From NCBI RefSeq assembly GCF_037024155.1, contig NZ_JAYKTS010000014.1:1-64000 (forward strand): DNA of 64,000 nucleotides, given 5' to 3'. The notes under the pieces are model-generated. The model saw only the letters and a program-made list of their open reading frames with translations. It was not told the origin of the DNA and did not search any database. This document shows positions 54,455-64,000 of the stretch, one piece after another (the first letter of the stretch is position 1; every line of letters starts with the position of its first letter). The translations under genes and the position numbers were made by a program. This stretch comes from Bacillus sp. 2205SS5-2 (GTDB lineage Bacteria; Bacillota; Bacilli; Bacillales; Bacillaceae_K).

Positions 54455-54916
54455 TTGGATGATTAAGAGATTTTAGAAACAACATTGAAGAAATTGACTT
54501 TCAAATTCAAAATTTATTACATAAAACAGGAATATTGGAGAAGTAAAAAGTCAAAAGGGACGACCAATATATAATCCAATACGAGAAAAAGAATTTTTAG
54601 AAAAGATTACAGATAATAAGGATATGAAAATGTAATATGATGTGAGCGAGGTATACGTTGAATATTTCTTCCGTACCTATATTGAAAAACGAAACACACC
54701 TGCCAGTTTTAATAGATGTAACCCATTCAACTAGGCGAAAGGATCTTTTAATTCCTATGACTTGTGCTGCAATTGCAATTGGAGCAGATGGGAGTAATGG
54801 CTGAGGTACATCCTAACCTAGTCCTTGCACTGTCAGACTCTAATCAAGAGATGGATCTTATGGAATTTGATAATAATATGAATGAGGTACTACATTACGT
54901 AATCTCAAATAAATAA
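54455..54916 (+). pseudogene. Decayed chorismate mutase - DAHP synthase gene
   Basis: The 5' part shows a chorismate mutase (NNIEEIDFQIQNLLHKTG, GRPIYNPIREKEFLEKI). The 3' part shows the end of an AroA(G)-type DAHP synthase ([20 protein letters not shown], then [20 protein letters not shown] and [18 protein letters not shown]). The central ~250 residues are deleted and a single extra G near 54795 shifts the frame. The intact parent would feed the shikimate pathway toward prephenate. Confidence 0.8.
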
Positions 54917-55125
54917 GAACAGGTGTAATAAACATAAAATGTATAAAATTTTATTACAGTTTGAAACCAGCTTAAATTATAGTCTGAACTTTCTATTGCA
55001 TATATAGACTAGGTATTCAACTTAAAACCAGAGCCATCAAGTGCTAGATAGGAATGATAGGTATCACTCCCCATCATTGAAGCTTGTATGTTTGAAGAAG
55101 AACTTGCCATTGTGAGGAATAAAGA

Positions 55126-55818
55126 ATGAACAACTGCACCTATGAACTCTACCAATTGGAAGCTGGGTCATCTACACTTCCAAACTACATATATATCATT
55201 GTAGATATCGCTACACTGGAAACAGCAATCGTTGATCCAGGATGGAATTTTGAATTAATTGAATCATTTTTTGAAAAAATAGGGGTTAAACCTTCTGCTA
55301 TATTGCTAACACATTCTCACTTTGACCATGTGAACCTTGTGGAACCACTTGTTGAAAAATATGGCTCGTCAGTGTATATGTCTAGTGTAGAATGCGATTA
55401 CTACCAATTTACAGCCCCAAAATTAATCTGCTTTGAGGATATGGAAGTCTTAATTCTGGGAAAAACACGTATCCAATGCTTAGTGACACCTGGTCATACT
55501 GCCGGCGGGGCTTGTTTTCTCCTCTCAGATGCTCTTTTCACTGGCGATACTGTTTTCATTGAAGGGTGTGGAATGTGCAATAAAGAGGGAGGTTCTCCAG
55601 ACCAGATGTATGAGAGTTTTCAACGTATCAAAAAGACTGTTGCTCCACATATAAGAATTTATCCAGGTCATTCTTATGGGAAAATGCCAGGTTGCCGTTT
55701 TGATGAATTAGAGAAATACAATATCTATATTCTATTAAATTCAAAAGAACATTTTGTGAGGTTCAGAATGAGAAAAAATCAAGAACATCCACCTTTTAAA
55801 AAAACTAATTGGATTTAG
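55126..55818 (+). CDS. PksB/BaeB-like metallo-beta-lactamase-fold hydrolase
   Basis: 230 residues with the metal motif THSHFDHV (residues ~65-72), a second His in TPGHTAGG, Asp in FTGDTVF and a late His in IYPGHSYG. This is a complete zinc-hydrolase set of the glyoxalase-II type. The closest look is to PksB/BaeB-type hydrolases that accompany polyketide/peptide synthases, where they may act in thioester editing. GAGG lies 9 bases before the ATG. It is the first intact gene of the synthetase cluster. Confidence 0.8.
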   Translation: MNNCTYELYQLEAGSSTLPNYIYIIVDIATLETAIVDPGWNFELIESFFEKIGVKPSAILLTHSHFDHVNLVEPLVEKYGSSVYMSSVECDYYQFTAPKLICFEDMEVLILGKTRIQCLVTPGHTAGGACFLLSDALFTGDTVFIEGCGMCNKEGGSPDQMYESFQRIKKTVAPHIRIYPGHSYGKMPGCRFDELEKYNIYILLNSKEHFVRFRMRKNQEHPPFKKTNWI

Positions 55819-55868
55819 TAACTTTTGTACCTATTTGTCTTATAGTTTACAAACTTTGAGGGGTGAAT

Positions 55869-55952
55869 ATGTATACCATAGTTCAATATAGTGAACATAA
55901 TACAAATTGGATTGGGAATCAAAAAATCTGTAAAGTAGAGGATAAAACATGA
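55869..55952 (+). CDS. Possible 27-residue leader peptide coupled to the synthetase
   Basis: A short frame starts at ATG 55869 after GAGGGGTG, begins MYTIVQYSEHNTNW and ends with an ATGA overlap with the synthetase start at 55949. The good ribosome-binding site and 4-base overlap suggest translational coupling. No match to a known family; it could be only a leader. Confidence 0.45.
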   Translation: MYTIVQYSEHNTNWIGNQKICKVEDKT

Positions 55953-58900
55953 AGGATAAGGTATCTAATTTACATCTCAATAGCACTCAAGAAGAAGCTG
56001 ACATTAAAATTATCGAAAAGTTTGAATTAAATGTCGCTAAGTTTCCAACTTCAATGGCAATTATTGGAGATGGAATAGAGGTTACATATCAAGAATTTAA
56101 CTCAAAAGCAAATCAATTAGCACGAACACTTAAATCCAAGGGAGTTGGACCTGAATGTCTCGTTGCAATAATGGCCGAACGTTCTCTAGAGATGATGATT
56201 GGTATTTGTGCAATATTGAAGGCTGGTGGTGCTTATGTTCCAATAGACCCAACCTATCCCCAGCATCGTGTTGATTACATTCTTAATGATAGTCAAGCAA
56301 AGATTGTGCTTGCTCAAAATAAATTCTTAAACTACTTCAATAACCATTACCATACTACTATTAATTTAAATGATGAAACATCATATGACTCAAATGGTGA
56401 AAATATAGGACATATTGGTTCTTCTTCCGACTTAGCTTATGTTATTTATACCTCTGGTTCCACAGGAAAACCTAAAGGTGTTATGGTGGAACATCGTTCA
56501 ATGGTTAACGGACTCAACTGGCTACAGAAAACCTATCCGATTAACCAAAAAGATGTAGTAATGCAAAAAGCATCTATATCTTTTGATCTCTCTGTATGGG
56601 AGTTATTTTGGTGGATGTTCGCAGGTGCAACACTTTGTTTACTTAAGCCCGAAGGTGAAAAAGATCCGGAATCAATTATAAATGCAATTGATAAACATCA
56701 AGTCACTACTATATATTTCGTACCTTCGCTTTTGAATCTTTTTCTAAGTTATACGGCTAATCCTGATATAGTCAAAAAATTATCAAGCCTTAAGCGAGTA
56801 TTTTCAATTGGAGAAGCCTTACAAAAAAATACTGTAGATATATTCGATGAGGGTATTACAGACCATAATAATACTCAATTAATTAATTTATACGGACCCA
56901 CAGAAACTACTGTTCATGTGACTTACTACGATTGTTATGGTAAAGAGATGGATGGAGTAGTACCCATTGGTAAACCGATTGATAATACCCGATTATATAT
57001 AGTAGATGAAAAAATGCGTTCTCTGTCATATGAACAAGTAGGGGAGTTATGTATAGCAGGAGTAGGATTGGCACGGGGCTACATAAATATGGAAGAGCTT
57101 ACACGTGAAAAATTTGTTGAACATCCGTTTGATGGAGAAGAACGTCTTTACCGTACAGGAGACCTAGCTCGTTTGCTTCCTGATGGAAATGTTGAATATA
57201 TCGGACGAATCGACAATCAAGTTAAAATTCGAGGATTTCGTATTGAAGTTGGGGAGGTAGAACATCAATTACGTGAGTTCGAGGAAGTTAGAGATGCAAT
57301 AGTCATTGTTCGTCATGATAAGAAGCACCAACTGTATCTTTGTGGCTATGTTGTTCCTAAACAGGTAGTAACAGAGCAGAGTTTAAAAGAGAGGCTCAAG
57401 GATATTTTGCCTGGGTTTATGATTCCTGATCGTTTGGTTATGATTGAAACTTTCCCATTATCACCAAACGGTAAATTAGATCGCAAACAATTACCGGAAC
57501 CTGAAGAAATTGAGAGCAATCATGAGTATGTTGCACCTCAGAATGAGATAGAGCAGACATTAGGGGAATTGTGGAAAGAAGAATTGGAAGTAGAGCAAAT
57601 AAGCATCCATGATAATTTCTTTTATTTAGGGGGAAATTCACTAAAGGCAATTCATTTGAAGCTGAATATTCAAAAAATATTGCAAGTAAATGTTCCGTTA
57701 CAAGTCATTTTCGAACATTCGACGATAAAGAGTTTAGCAAATTACATAATTGGTAGAGAAGGCAAGGAGGAGTATAGGCCGATTCTAAAAGCAATTAAAA
57801 AGCCTTATTATCCACTGTCCTCCGTCCAAAAAAGAATGTATATGCTTAATCAACTTGATCCAGCATCGGTAAATTATAATATTACTAATGTTTTTAAAAT
57901 CAAAGGTTATGTAGATATCGGCACGCTGGAAAAAGCTTTGCATACACTCATCCAACGTCATGAAAGCTTGAGAACAAGATTTATGATAAAAGATAAAAAT
58001 GCCGTGCAAATAATCCATGATAAGGTACCTTTTAATTTAGATTATGATGAGGTAGAAGTTAAAGAAGCTGACGAACTAATAAAACGATTTGTAAAACCTT
58101 TCGACTTATCACGCGCACCATTAATTAGAGCTAAATTAATAAAGTTAGATGACTATCAATCTATTTTTATTCTGGATTATCACCATATTATTGCTGATGG
58201 TGTATCTACTAATATCATAATTGATGAGTTATCCCAATTGTACGCAGGGAAACCTCTGAAACCAATTTCCATTCAGTACGCAGATTACACTCAATGGTAC
58301 CAAGAGCAGTTAGATAGCAATACATTTGCTGCTCAAGAAAAATATTGGTTGGAAAGTTACTCAAATGACCCACCTGTTTTAAATCTTCCAACGGATTTTA
58401 AACGACCTGACGTACAGAAATTTGAAGGAGCAAAAGTTTCTTTTGAAATTGATAGTGGTTTGACAGAGCACTTACTTAAGGTGGCAAGAGATAATCAAGC
58501 AACTCTTTATATGACGTTATTAACGGCTTTTAAAATGTTATTAAGTCGGTATACAGATCAAGAAACAATTATTGTGGGGAGCCCAATCGAAAATAGACAA
58601 CATCCAGATTTAGATATGACCGTAGGAATGTTTGCAAATACACTTGTCATAAAATCAGTAATTGATCTAGAAAAGAACTTTGAAGAACAATTAAGTTTTA
58701 TTAAAGAGGAATCTTTACGTATATACGAGAATCAGAATTATCCACTTGAGGATCTAATTAAGCAGATCAATCTGCAGAAAGACATTAGTCGTAATCCCTT
58801 GTTTGATGTCATGTTTGTATTACAGAATATGAAAGGAAGTCGACTATCATTAGGAGAGGCCCAAGTAAGACCATATAATTTTGATTTTAAGACATCCAAA

Positions 58901-61900
58901 GTAGACCTCAGCCTAATTGCTATAGAAAAAAATGATGGTATATCTTTTGACTTAGAATATAGTACGAATCTGTTTAAAGTAGAAACAATTGAACGTATAG
59001 TTCGGCACTTTGTAAAACTATTAAATGAGGTAACTAAAAATTCTACTAAGCCAATTAAAGATATTGATATTTTATCCCAAGCTGAGAAACGACAAATATT
59101 GGTTGAGTTCAATCAAAATAGTACCAATTTTCCTAAAAATAAGACGATTCAGGAGTTGTTTGAAGAGCAAGTAATAAAGTTCCCTGAACAGATAGCTGTT
59201 TCCTTAGATGGGGAGAATTTGACATATGCTGAATTAAATCAGCGAGCCAATAGTCTTGCGCAGCTTTTACGACAAAATGGAGTTTTACCAAGTCAATTAG
59301 TTGGTTTAATGTTAGAACGCTCACTTGAAATGATAGTTAGTATGCTTGGAGTGTTAAAAGCAGGAGGTGCTTATCTTCCCATAGACCTAGATTATCCAAG
59401 TGAACGAATTGCTTTCTTGTTAAAAGATAGTCGAACTAATCTTTTGTTGACATCCTCACACCTGGCAAAGAGTAACGAATTTTCTGGAAAAACTCTTTGT
59501 ATTGATCAAATCTCTTTCAATCGTGAGTATATCCAAAACCTTGAAGTGAAAAACCAGGCTAGGGATTTATCTTATGTAATGTATACATCAGGTACAACAG
59601 GTGTGCCTAAAGGGGTGTGTATTAGTCATCGTAACGTTATTCGATTGGTCAAAAATACTAATTATATCCCTTTTTCTTCAGACACACGAATATTACAAAC
59701 CGGAGCATTTGGGTTTGATGCGACTACATTTGAGGTCTGGGGAGCTTTGCTAAATGGGGGAACTCTATACCTTATTGATAAGGAAGGGCTCTTGGATACC
59801 ACCCTATTGAAGCAAACGATTATAACAACCTCAGTTAATACAATGTGGCTAACTTCACCACTTTTTAATCAATTAGTAGACAAAGATGTTTCCCTGTTTA
59901 CCTCCATGAAGTATTTGATTGTAGGTGGGGATGAATTATCGCCAAATCATATCAACCGAGTAAGAGAAGAGTGCCAGCAATTGAAGGTTATTAATGGTTA
60001 TGGGCCCACAGAGAACACAACTTTCTCAACTACTTATGAGATAGAGCGATATTTTGAAAATAGAATTCCCATTGGGAAACCAATTTCAAACACGCAAGCT
60101 TATATTTTAAATAAGTACAATCATGTACAGCCGGTTGGAGTAATTGGTGAATTGTACTTAGGTGGCGATGGATTAACAAGTGGTTATTTTAAAAGACCAG
60201 AACTCACAAAGAAAAAATTTATCAATAACCCATTTAATAAAATTGAAAAGTTATACAAAACTGGTGATATGGCAAAATGGCTTCCTGACGGAAACATAGA
60301 GTTTTTGGGGAGGGTTGATCATCAGGTGAAGATTAGAGGATTTAGAATTGAGCCTGGTGAAGTGGAGAATAAATTATTAACTCACAATGCAGTTAATAAG
60401 GCAATTGTAATAGTAAAAGAGCATCCTATGAGTGGACAAAAATACCTCTGTGCCTATTACACGACTACAGGGAATGTTGAGGCTGATCATCTAGATTTAA
60501 GAGAGTATCTTCGTCAATCTTTACCTGCTTTTATGGTACCGGATCATTTTCTTTACTTAAAGGAGTTTCCGCTAAATACAAATGGAAAAGTAGACCGAAA
60601 AATATTGCCAGAGCCTTCTCACCAAGGAGCAATCAATAATGCATATACAGCACCAAGGAATGAAACAGAAATGAAATTAGTTAAGCTCTGGGAGCAAGCT
60701 CTAGGTGTTGAAAAGGTTAGTGTAATTGACCATTTCTATGAATTAGGTGGGAATTCTTTATCTGCAACACTTTTACATGCTTATATCCAGAAGGAATTTG
60801 GAATCCGTCTGTCTTTATCAAGTATTCTGAAAAATCCAACAATCGAAATTATGGCAAAACAAATTAGAAATGATATACATCAAAATGTGATGGAGATTCC
60901 AGTTGCACAAACAAAAAAATATTACCCAATGTCTTCTCAACAAGGAAGAATGTTTACCCAACAGGAGATGAATCCTGAACTGACCAACTACAATGTATTA
61001 ACTACTGTCACACTAGGACAATCGTTAGATATAACAAGATTCAAGAATGTGTTGCAACATTTGATTGATCGTCATGAATCATTAAGAACGTCATTTGAAT
61101 ATGAGAATGGACAAGTACACCAAAAGGTTTGGGAGAAGGTTGTATTAGATTTGGAATATTATGATTCTGAAGATGATTTACATAAAACTCCATTTATGCG
61201 ATCTTTCGACTTATCTCAAGCCCCATTGCTAAGAGTGGGATTGGTTAAGGTGGACAACACAACTTACAAACTCATCATAGATATGCACCATATTATTATT
61301 GATGGACTCTCTTTAATAATCTTTTTTAAAGAGCTGCAAGCATTATATGAGGGGAAAATGCTTCCTGAGCTCAATTTACAGTACAAGGACTATTCTGAAT
61401 GGATGAATCAAGTGCGGGGACATGAAATTGAAGCAAGACAAGCTACATTTTGGTCAGATGTCTTTAAAGAACCGTCTCCAATTTTAGAATTACCAACTGA
61501 CCAAAAGAGACTGGATAATCCCAATTTGTCTGGTGCATTTCTTACTTTTGAAATTAATGTGCAGCAAACTTCTGCCTTACGCAGTTTCGCATTAAAGGAA
61601 GAAGCAACTCTTTTTCAAATCCTTGTCTCAATTTATAACGTATTCCTAATGAAGATTACAGGTCAAGAAGATATTGTAATTGGAACACCAGTATCCGGAA
61701 GGAATTACCCGAGTTTGGAAAATGTAATAGGTATGTTTGTAAACACATTATGCCTTAGGAATTATCCACGACAAGATATTACTTTCAGTACCTTCGTTCG
61801 TAATGTTAAACAAAGAACCATTGATGTTTTTGAGAATCAAGATTATCCATTCGAAAAGTTAGTTAGTGAAGTGGTCAAGGATCGCCGATACAATCATAAT

Positions 61901-62233
61901 CCACTTTTCAACACTATGATCGCACTACAAAGTTTTGACTTATATAAGATGAATTTCCTTGGTGGAAATATTCAATTGTCTAATGAGCATGGACACTTTG
62001 CCATGTTTGATTTAAATATGCAAATTTATGAAAGTGAAGACCAATTAGTAATTGATTGGGAATACGTTAAACAGTTATTTTCAACAGAAACTATGACGAA
62101 CTTTCAAAGATATTTTATTGAAATTATTGATGTAGTTATCCAAAATCCGGATGTGAAACTAGCAGATATTCAACTGTCCATATTTCCAAAAACAAATAAA
62201 ATGGAAGTGACGAACTTTAATTTTTCCTTTTAA
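55949..62233 (+). CDS. Nonribosomal peptide synthetase A-T-C-A-T-C
   Basis: 2094 residues. A1 spans ~20-515 (YTSGSTGKPKG, YGPTETT, YRTGDLA), T1 has its phosphopantetheine Ser in LGGNSLKA near 563, and C1 spans ~620-1040 with HHIIADG. A2 spans ~1063-1555 (YTSGTTGVPKG), T2 has LGGNSLSA near 1602, and C2 spans ~1658-2090 with HHIIIDG. It lacks an N-terminal condensation domain, so it probably loads the first residue. Read by eye, the A2 pocket is DAFWIGGTFK, the classic valine code. The A1 pocket is D-L-W-Y-F-I-L-V-H, which I cannot assign. No epimerase or thioesterase domain. It ends in a C domain that would accept the next synthetase's residue. Confidence 0.9.
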   Translation: MKDKVSNLHLNSTQEEADIKIIEKFELNVAKFPTSMAIIGDGIEVTYQEFNSKANQLARTLKSKGVGPECLVAIMAERSLEMMIGICAILKAGGAYVPIDPTYPQHRVDYILNDSQAKIVLAQNKFLNYFNNHYHTTINLNDETSYDSNGENIGHIGSSSDLAYVIYTSGSTGKPKGVMVEHRSMVNGLNWLQKTYPINQKDVVMQKASISFDLSVWELFWWMFAGATLCLLKPEGEKDPESIINAIDKHQVTTIYFVPSLLNLFLSYTANPDIVKKLSSLKRVFSIGEALQKNTVDIFDEGITDHNNTQLINLYGPTETTVHVTYYDCYGKEMDGVVPIGKPIDNTRLYIVDEKMRSLSYEQVGELCIAGVGLARGYINMEELTREKFVEHPFDGEERLYRTGDLARLLPDGNVEYIGRIDNQVKIRGFRIEVGEVEHQLREFEEVRDAIVIVRHDKKHQLYLCGYVVPKQVVTEQSLKERLKDILPGFMIPDRLVMIETFPLSPNGKLDRKQLPEPEEIESNHEYVAPQNEIEQTLGELWKEELEVEQISIHDNFFYLGGNSLKAIHLKLNIQKILQVNVPLQVIFEHSTIKSLANYIIGREGKEEYRPILKAIKKPYYPLSSVQKRMYMLNQLDPASVNYNITNVFKIKGYVDIGTLEKALHTLIQRHESLRTRFMIKDKNAVQIIHDKVPFNLDYDEVEVKEADELIKRFVKPFDLSRAPLIRAKLIKLDDYQSIFILDYHHIIADGVSTNIIIDELSQLYAGKPLKPISIQYADYTQWYQEQLDSNTFAAQEKYWLESYSNDPPVLNLPTDFKRPDVQKFEGAKVSFEIDSGLTEHLLKVARDNQATLYMTLLTAFKMLLSRYTDQETIIVGSPIENRQHPDLDMTVGMFANTLVIKSVIDLEKNFEEQLSFIKEESLRIYENQNYPLEDLIKQINLQKDISRNPLFDVMFVLQNMKGSRLSLGEAQVRPYNFDFKTSKVDLSLIAIEKNDGISFDLEYSTNLFKVETIERIVRHFVKLLNEVTKNSTKPIKDIDILSQAEKRQILVEFNQNSTNFPKNKTIQELFEEQVIKFPEQIAVSLDGENLTYAELNQRANSLAQLLRQNGVLPSQLVGLMLERSLEMIVSMLGVLKAGGAYLPIDLDYPSERIAFLLKDSRTNLLLTSSHLAKSNEFSGKTLCIDQISFNREYIQNLEVKNQARDLSYVMYTSGTTGVPKGVCISHRNVIRLVKNTNYIPFSSDTRILQTGAFGFDATTFEVWGALLNGGTLYLIDKEGLLDTTLLKQTIITTSVNTMWLTSPLFNQLVDKDVSLFTSMKYLIVGGDELSPNHINRVREECQQLKVINGYGPTENTTFSTTYEIERYFENRIPIGKPISNTQAYILNKYNHVQPVGVIGELYLGGDGLTSGYFKRPELTKKKFINNPFNKIEKLYKTGDMAKWLPDGNIEFLGRVDHQVKIRGFRIEPGEVENKLLTHNAVNKAIVIVKEHPMSGQKYLCAYYTTTGNVEADHLDLREYLRQSLPAFMVPDHFLYLKEFPLNTNGKVDRKILPEPSHQGAINNAYTAPRNETEMKLVKLWEQALGVEKVSVIDHFYELGGNSLSATLLHAYIQKEFGIRLSLSSILKNPTIEIMAKQIRNDIHQNVMEIPVAQTKKYYPMSSQQGRMFTQQEMNPELTNYNVLTTVTLGQSLDITRFKNVLQHLIDRHESLRTSFEYENGQVHQKVWEKVVLDLEYYDSEDDLHKTPFMRSFDLSQAPLLRVGLVKVDNTTYKLIIDMHHIIIDGLSLIIFFKELQALYEGKMLPELNLQYKDYSEWMNQVRGHEIEARQATFWSDVFKEPSPILELPTDQKRLDNPNLSGAFLTFEINVQQTSALRSFALKEEATLFQILVSIYNVFLMKITGQEDIVIGTPVSGRNYPSLENVIGMFVNTLCLRNYPRQDITFSTFVRNVKQRTIDVFENQDYPFEKLVSEVVKDRRYNHNPLFNTMIALQSFDLYKMNFLGGNIQLSNEHGHFAMFDLNMQIYESEDQLVIDWEYVKQLFSTETMTNFQRYFIEIIDVVIQNPDVKLADIQLSIFPKTNKMEVTNFNFSF

Positions 62234-62276
62234 AAGGGAAAAATGTAAGTATGTGGATTTGAGAGGAGTGACTTAA

Positions 62277-64000
62277 ATGAGCAGAGCGCAATTCATTAAA
62301 AGTAATCGAAAGGTTATTGCCAAACAGCAAGTGCAAGAAGGAACGTATTGGAGAGAGAAATTGATGGGGTTAACAAAAGTAGCATGTTTTCCATCTGACA
62401 CTTTTCAACCCAAATCTCAGGAAGAAATTGTATCTCCTAATTATAAATTTTCAGAAGATTTATGGGAGCAAGTGAAAAAGGTCAGTAATAATAATGATCA
62501 TGCTTTGCATGTAGTACTTGCGTCTGCTGTTACGGTACTTCTTTATAAATACACCGGACTGGAAGACATAGTTATTGGGCAACCAGTACCTAATCCTCAA
62601 TCGGAGAATCTGATGAATGATAGTCTTGTCGTAAGGAGTAGGTTAGAAGCAGACATGACTTTTAAAGACCTTTTAATCCAGATGAGGCAAACTGTTTTAG
62701 ATGCTGCGGGGCACCAAAATTATCCGATGGACGTTTTAGCAGAAGAATTAGAGTTAAAAACGACTTCTGGAGAAAACCCGTTCTTTGAGACCGGAGTTCA
62801 ACTTGAAAATATTCATGTCTCTACATTTAAAGAAGTCCCCCCTTTTCTCTTTTCCTTTATAAAAGAAGAGAGCGGAATAACTCTTAGAATCAAGTATAAT
62901 TCGGTCTCTTATCGACAAGAGACGATTGATAGGGTAGTGAGTCACTTTTTTAGAGTGCTAGAACAGGTGTTGAGTAACTTAGAAACTAATTTGTTAGAAG
63001 TTGTCCTTTTAACAGTGAGCGATAACAAGTGGGTAATTAATTACAATAAAACAAAATTAAACTTTGATTCGAACCTTATCATGGGTGAATTTGAAGTACG
63101 AGCTGCTCAGAGGCCAACAGCACTAGCGATAGTTTGCGACGATATCCACCTTACTTATCAAGATTTAAATGCTAGAGCCAACAGGTTGGCAAGAACACTT
63201 AGAGATAAAGGGGTCCAACCGGATGGAATGGTTCCAATAATTGCAGAACGCTCTGTAGAGATGATTGTCGGAATATTCGCTATCCTTAAGGCGGGTGGCG
63301 CTTACATTCCTATTAACCCCAAAGACCCTCTGTCTCGAGTGAAGTATTTCCTTGAAGATAGTCATGCAGAAGTGGTCCTAACACAATCAAAGTTCATGGA
63401 TATTCTAGAAGATGGATATGAAAAGATAAATCTAGACGATGATGCCTCTTATGCTGATGATCAGAGCGACTTAGTGTGTGTGAACAGGGAGACAGATTTA
63501 GCATATGTCATCTATACGTCTGGTTCCACAGGAAAACCCAAGGGTGTTATGGTTGAACACAGCAATTTGAATCATATTCTGACAGCGTTAGAAGAGAGAT
63601 ATCCATTTGAATCCGAGGATTGTTACTTATTGAAAACGCCGTTTACTTTTGATGTATCTGTAAGTGAAGTGTTCGGATGGATTCGTGGAGGTGGTCATCT
63701 TGTCATACTCGAACCAGAAGCGGAAAAGGATCCTGATAAACTGTTGAGCGTATTAGGACGATCAAATGTAACACACGTAAATTTTGTACCAGCATTATTA
63801 AATGTCTTCACTCAGCAACTTGAAAACCGGATCGATAGAAGCTTGCCGGCATTAAAGTACGTAATGGTGGCAGGAGAAGCACTTCCAATTAAAGTGGCTT
63901 ACAATTTTAAGGAAATGCTTGAAGATGTGTGTCTGGAAAATCTATACGGGCCAACGGAAATTACAATCTATGCTACAAACTATCCTGTTGTGGGGGACTT
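62277..64000 (+). CDS. Second nonribosomal peptide synthetase (partial, runs off the window)
   Basis: ATG at 62277 with GAGAGGAG upstream, 43 bases after the first synthetase; 574 residues are visible and the frame is open at the window end. Residues ~22-245 are the second half of a condensation domain (YWREKLMGL, DIVIGQPVP, HQNYPMDVLAEEL); the half with HHxxxDG is absent. An adenylation domain starts near 268 (YTSGSTGKPKG near 413, YGPTEIT at the end). Its pocket reads about D-V-S-N-M-A-L-I-Y, not assignable by eye. It probably takes the chain from the upstream C2 domain. Confidence 0.9.
   Translation, partial: MSRAQFIKSNRKVIAKQQVQEGTYWREKLMGLTKVACFPSDTFQPKSQEEIVSPNYKFSEDLWEQVKKVSNNNDHALHVVLASAVTVLLYKYTGLEDIVIGQPVPNPQSENLMNDSLVVRSRLEADMTFKDLLIQMRQTVLDAAGHQNYPMDVLAEELELKTTSGENPFFETGVQLENIHVSTFKEVPPFLFSFIKEESGITLRIKYNSVSYRQETIDRVVSHFFRVLEQVLSNLETNLLEVVLLTVSDNKWVINYNKTKLNFDSNLIMGEFEVRAAQRPTALAIVCDDIHLTYQDLNARANRLARTLRDKGVQPDGMVPIIAERSVEMIVGIFAILKAGGAYIPINPKDPLSRVKYFLEDSHAEVVLTQSKFMDILEDGYEKINLDDDASYADDQSDLVCVNRETDLAYVIYTSGSTGKPKGVMVEHSNLNHILTALEERYPFESEDCYLLKTPFTFDVSVSEVFGWIRGGGHLVILEPEAEKDPDKLLSVLGRSNVTHVNFVPALLNVFTQQLENRIDRSLPALKYVMVAGEALPIKVAYNFKEMLEDVCLENLYGPTEITIYATNYPVVGD

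Overview
The window looks like chromosomal DNA from a low-G+C, endospore-forming member of the Bacillaceae. The evidence is strong purine-rich Shine-Dalgarno sites, GTG and TTG starts, two YjcZ-type sporulation miniproteins, a CotS/CotSA spore-coat pair, and several sigma-K-like -10 boxes (CATAnnnTA). I recognised no rRNA or tRNA gene, CRISPR array or intact transposon.

Region 1 (about 0.3-20 kb) is a spore-surface glycan and coat locus. On the minus strand, one tightly coupled operon (5806 down to 270) encodes a PIG-L deacetylase, a glycosyltransferase, an ATP-grasp ligase, a CotS-like kinase and a second glycosyltransferase. Next come four proteins sharing an apparently undescribed ~55-60 residue domain (5908-10221). 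One of them is an 821-residue, extremely acidic protein with 13 tandem 36-residue repeats. A YrzF-like kinase, a YjcZ miniprotein and a CotS-CotSA pair follow. This CotSA carries acidic 42-residue repeats and then a basic 12-residue repeat tail. On the plus strand, UTP-glucose-1-phosphate uridylyltransferase, UDP-glucose dehydrogenase and a UDP-sugar epimerase (compare B. subtilis ytdA-ytcA-ytcB) would supply nucleotide sugars to these enzymes.

Region 2 (20-49 kb) holds ordinary accessory metabolism: an HSL-type hydrolase, MerR plus a Bcr/CflA-type exporter, an MFS protein divergent from an SgrR-like regulator, a nitroreductase behind two near-perfect Fur boxes, a second YjcZ miniprotein, DUF817 and DUF5692-like membrane proteins, KatG with a PerR-like palindrome, an aldo/keto reductase, a 2-keto-3-deoxygluconate locus (RpiR regulator, hydroxyacid dehydrogenase, aldolase, kinase), YqhV, a TetR regulator beside a broken MFS gene, a HAD hydrolase, and a broken PadR gene in front of a DUF2812 protein.

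Region 3 (49-64 kb) contains an eight-repeat YVTN beta-propeller beside a DUF6143-like protein, a Tn3-family transposase fragment, and two decayed genes of the shikimate/prephenate branch (a BacA-like prephenate decarboxylase and a chorismate mutase-DAHP synthase). A PksB/BaeB-like metallo-hydrolase then precedes a nonribosomal peptide synthetase (A-T-C-A-T-C; second A domain reads as valine) and the start of another synthetase that runs off the end.

The intergenic space carries many copies of a ~90-190 bp MITE-like repeat with shared inverted termini. One copy is split by a tandem hairpin repeat whose two units show a compensatory base change. Numerous short pseudogenes indicate continuing gene decay. 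The least explained parts are the new domain family and its acidic and basic repeat partners in region 1.
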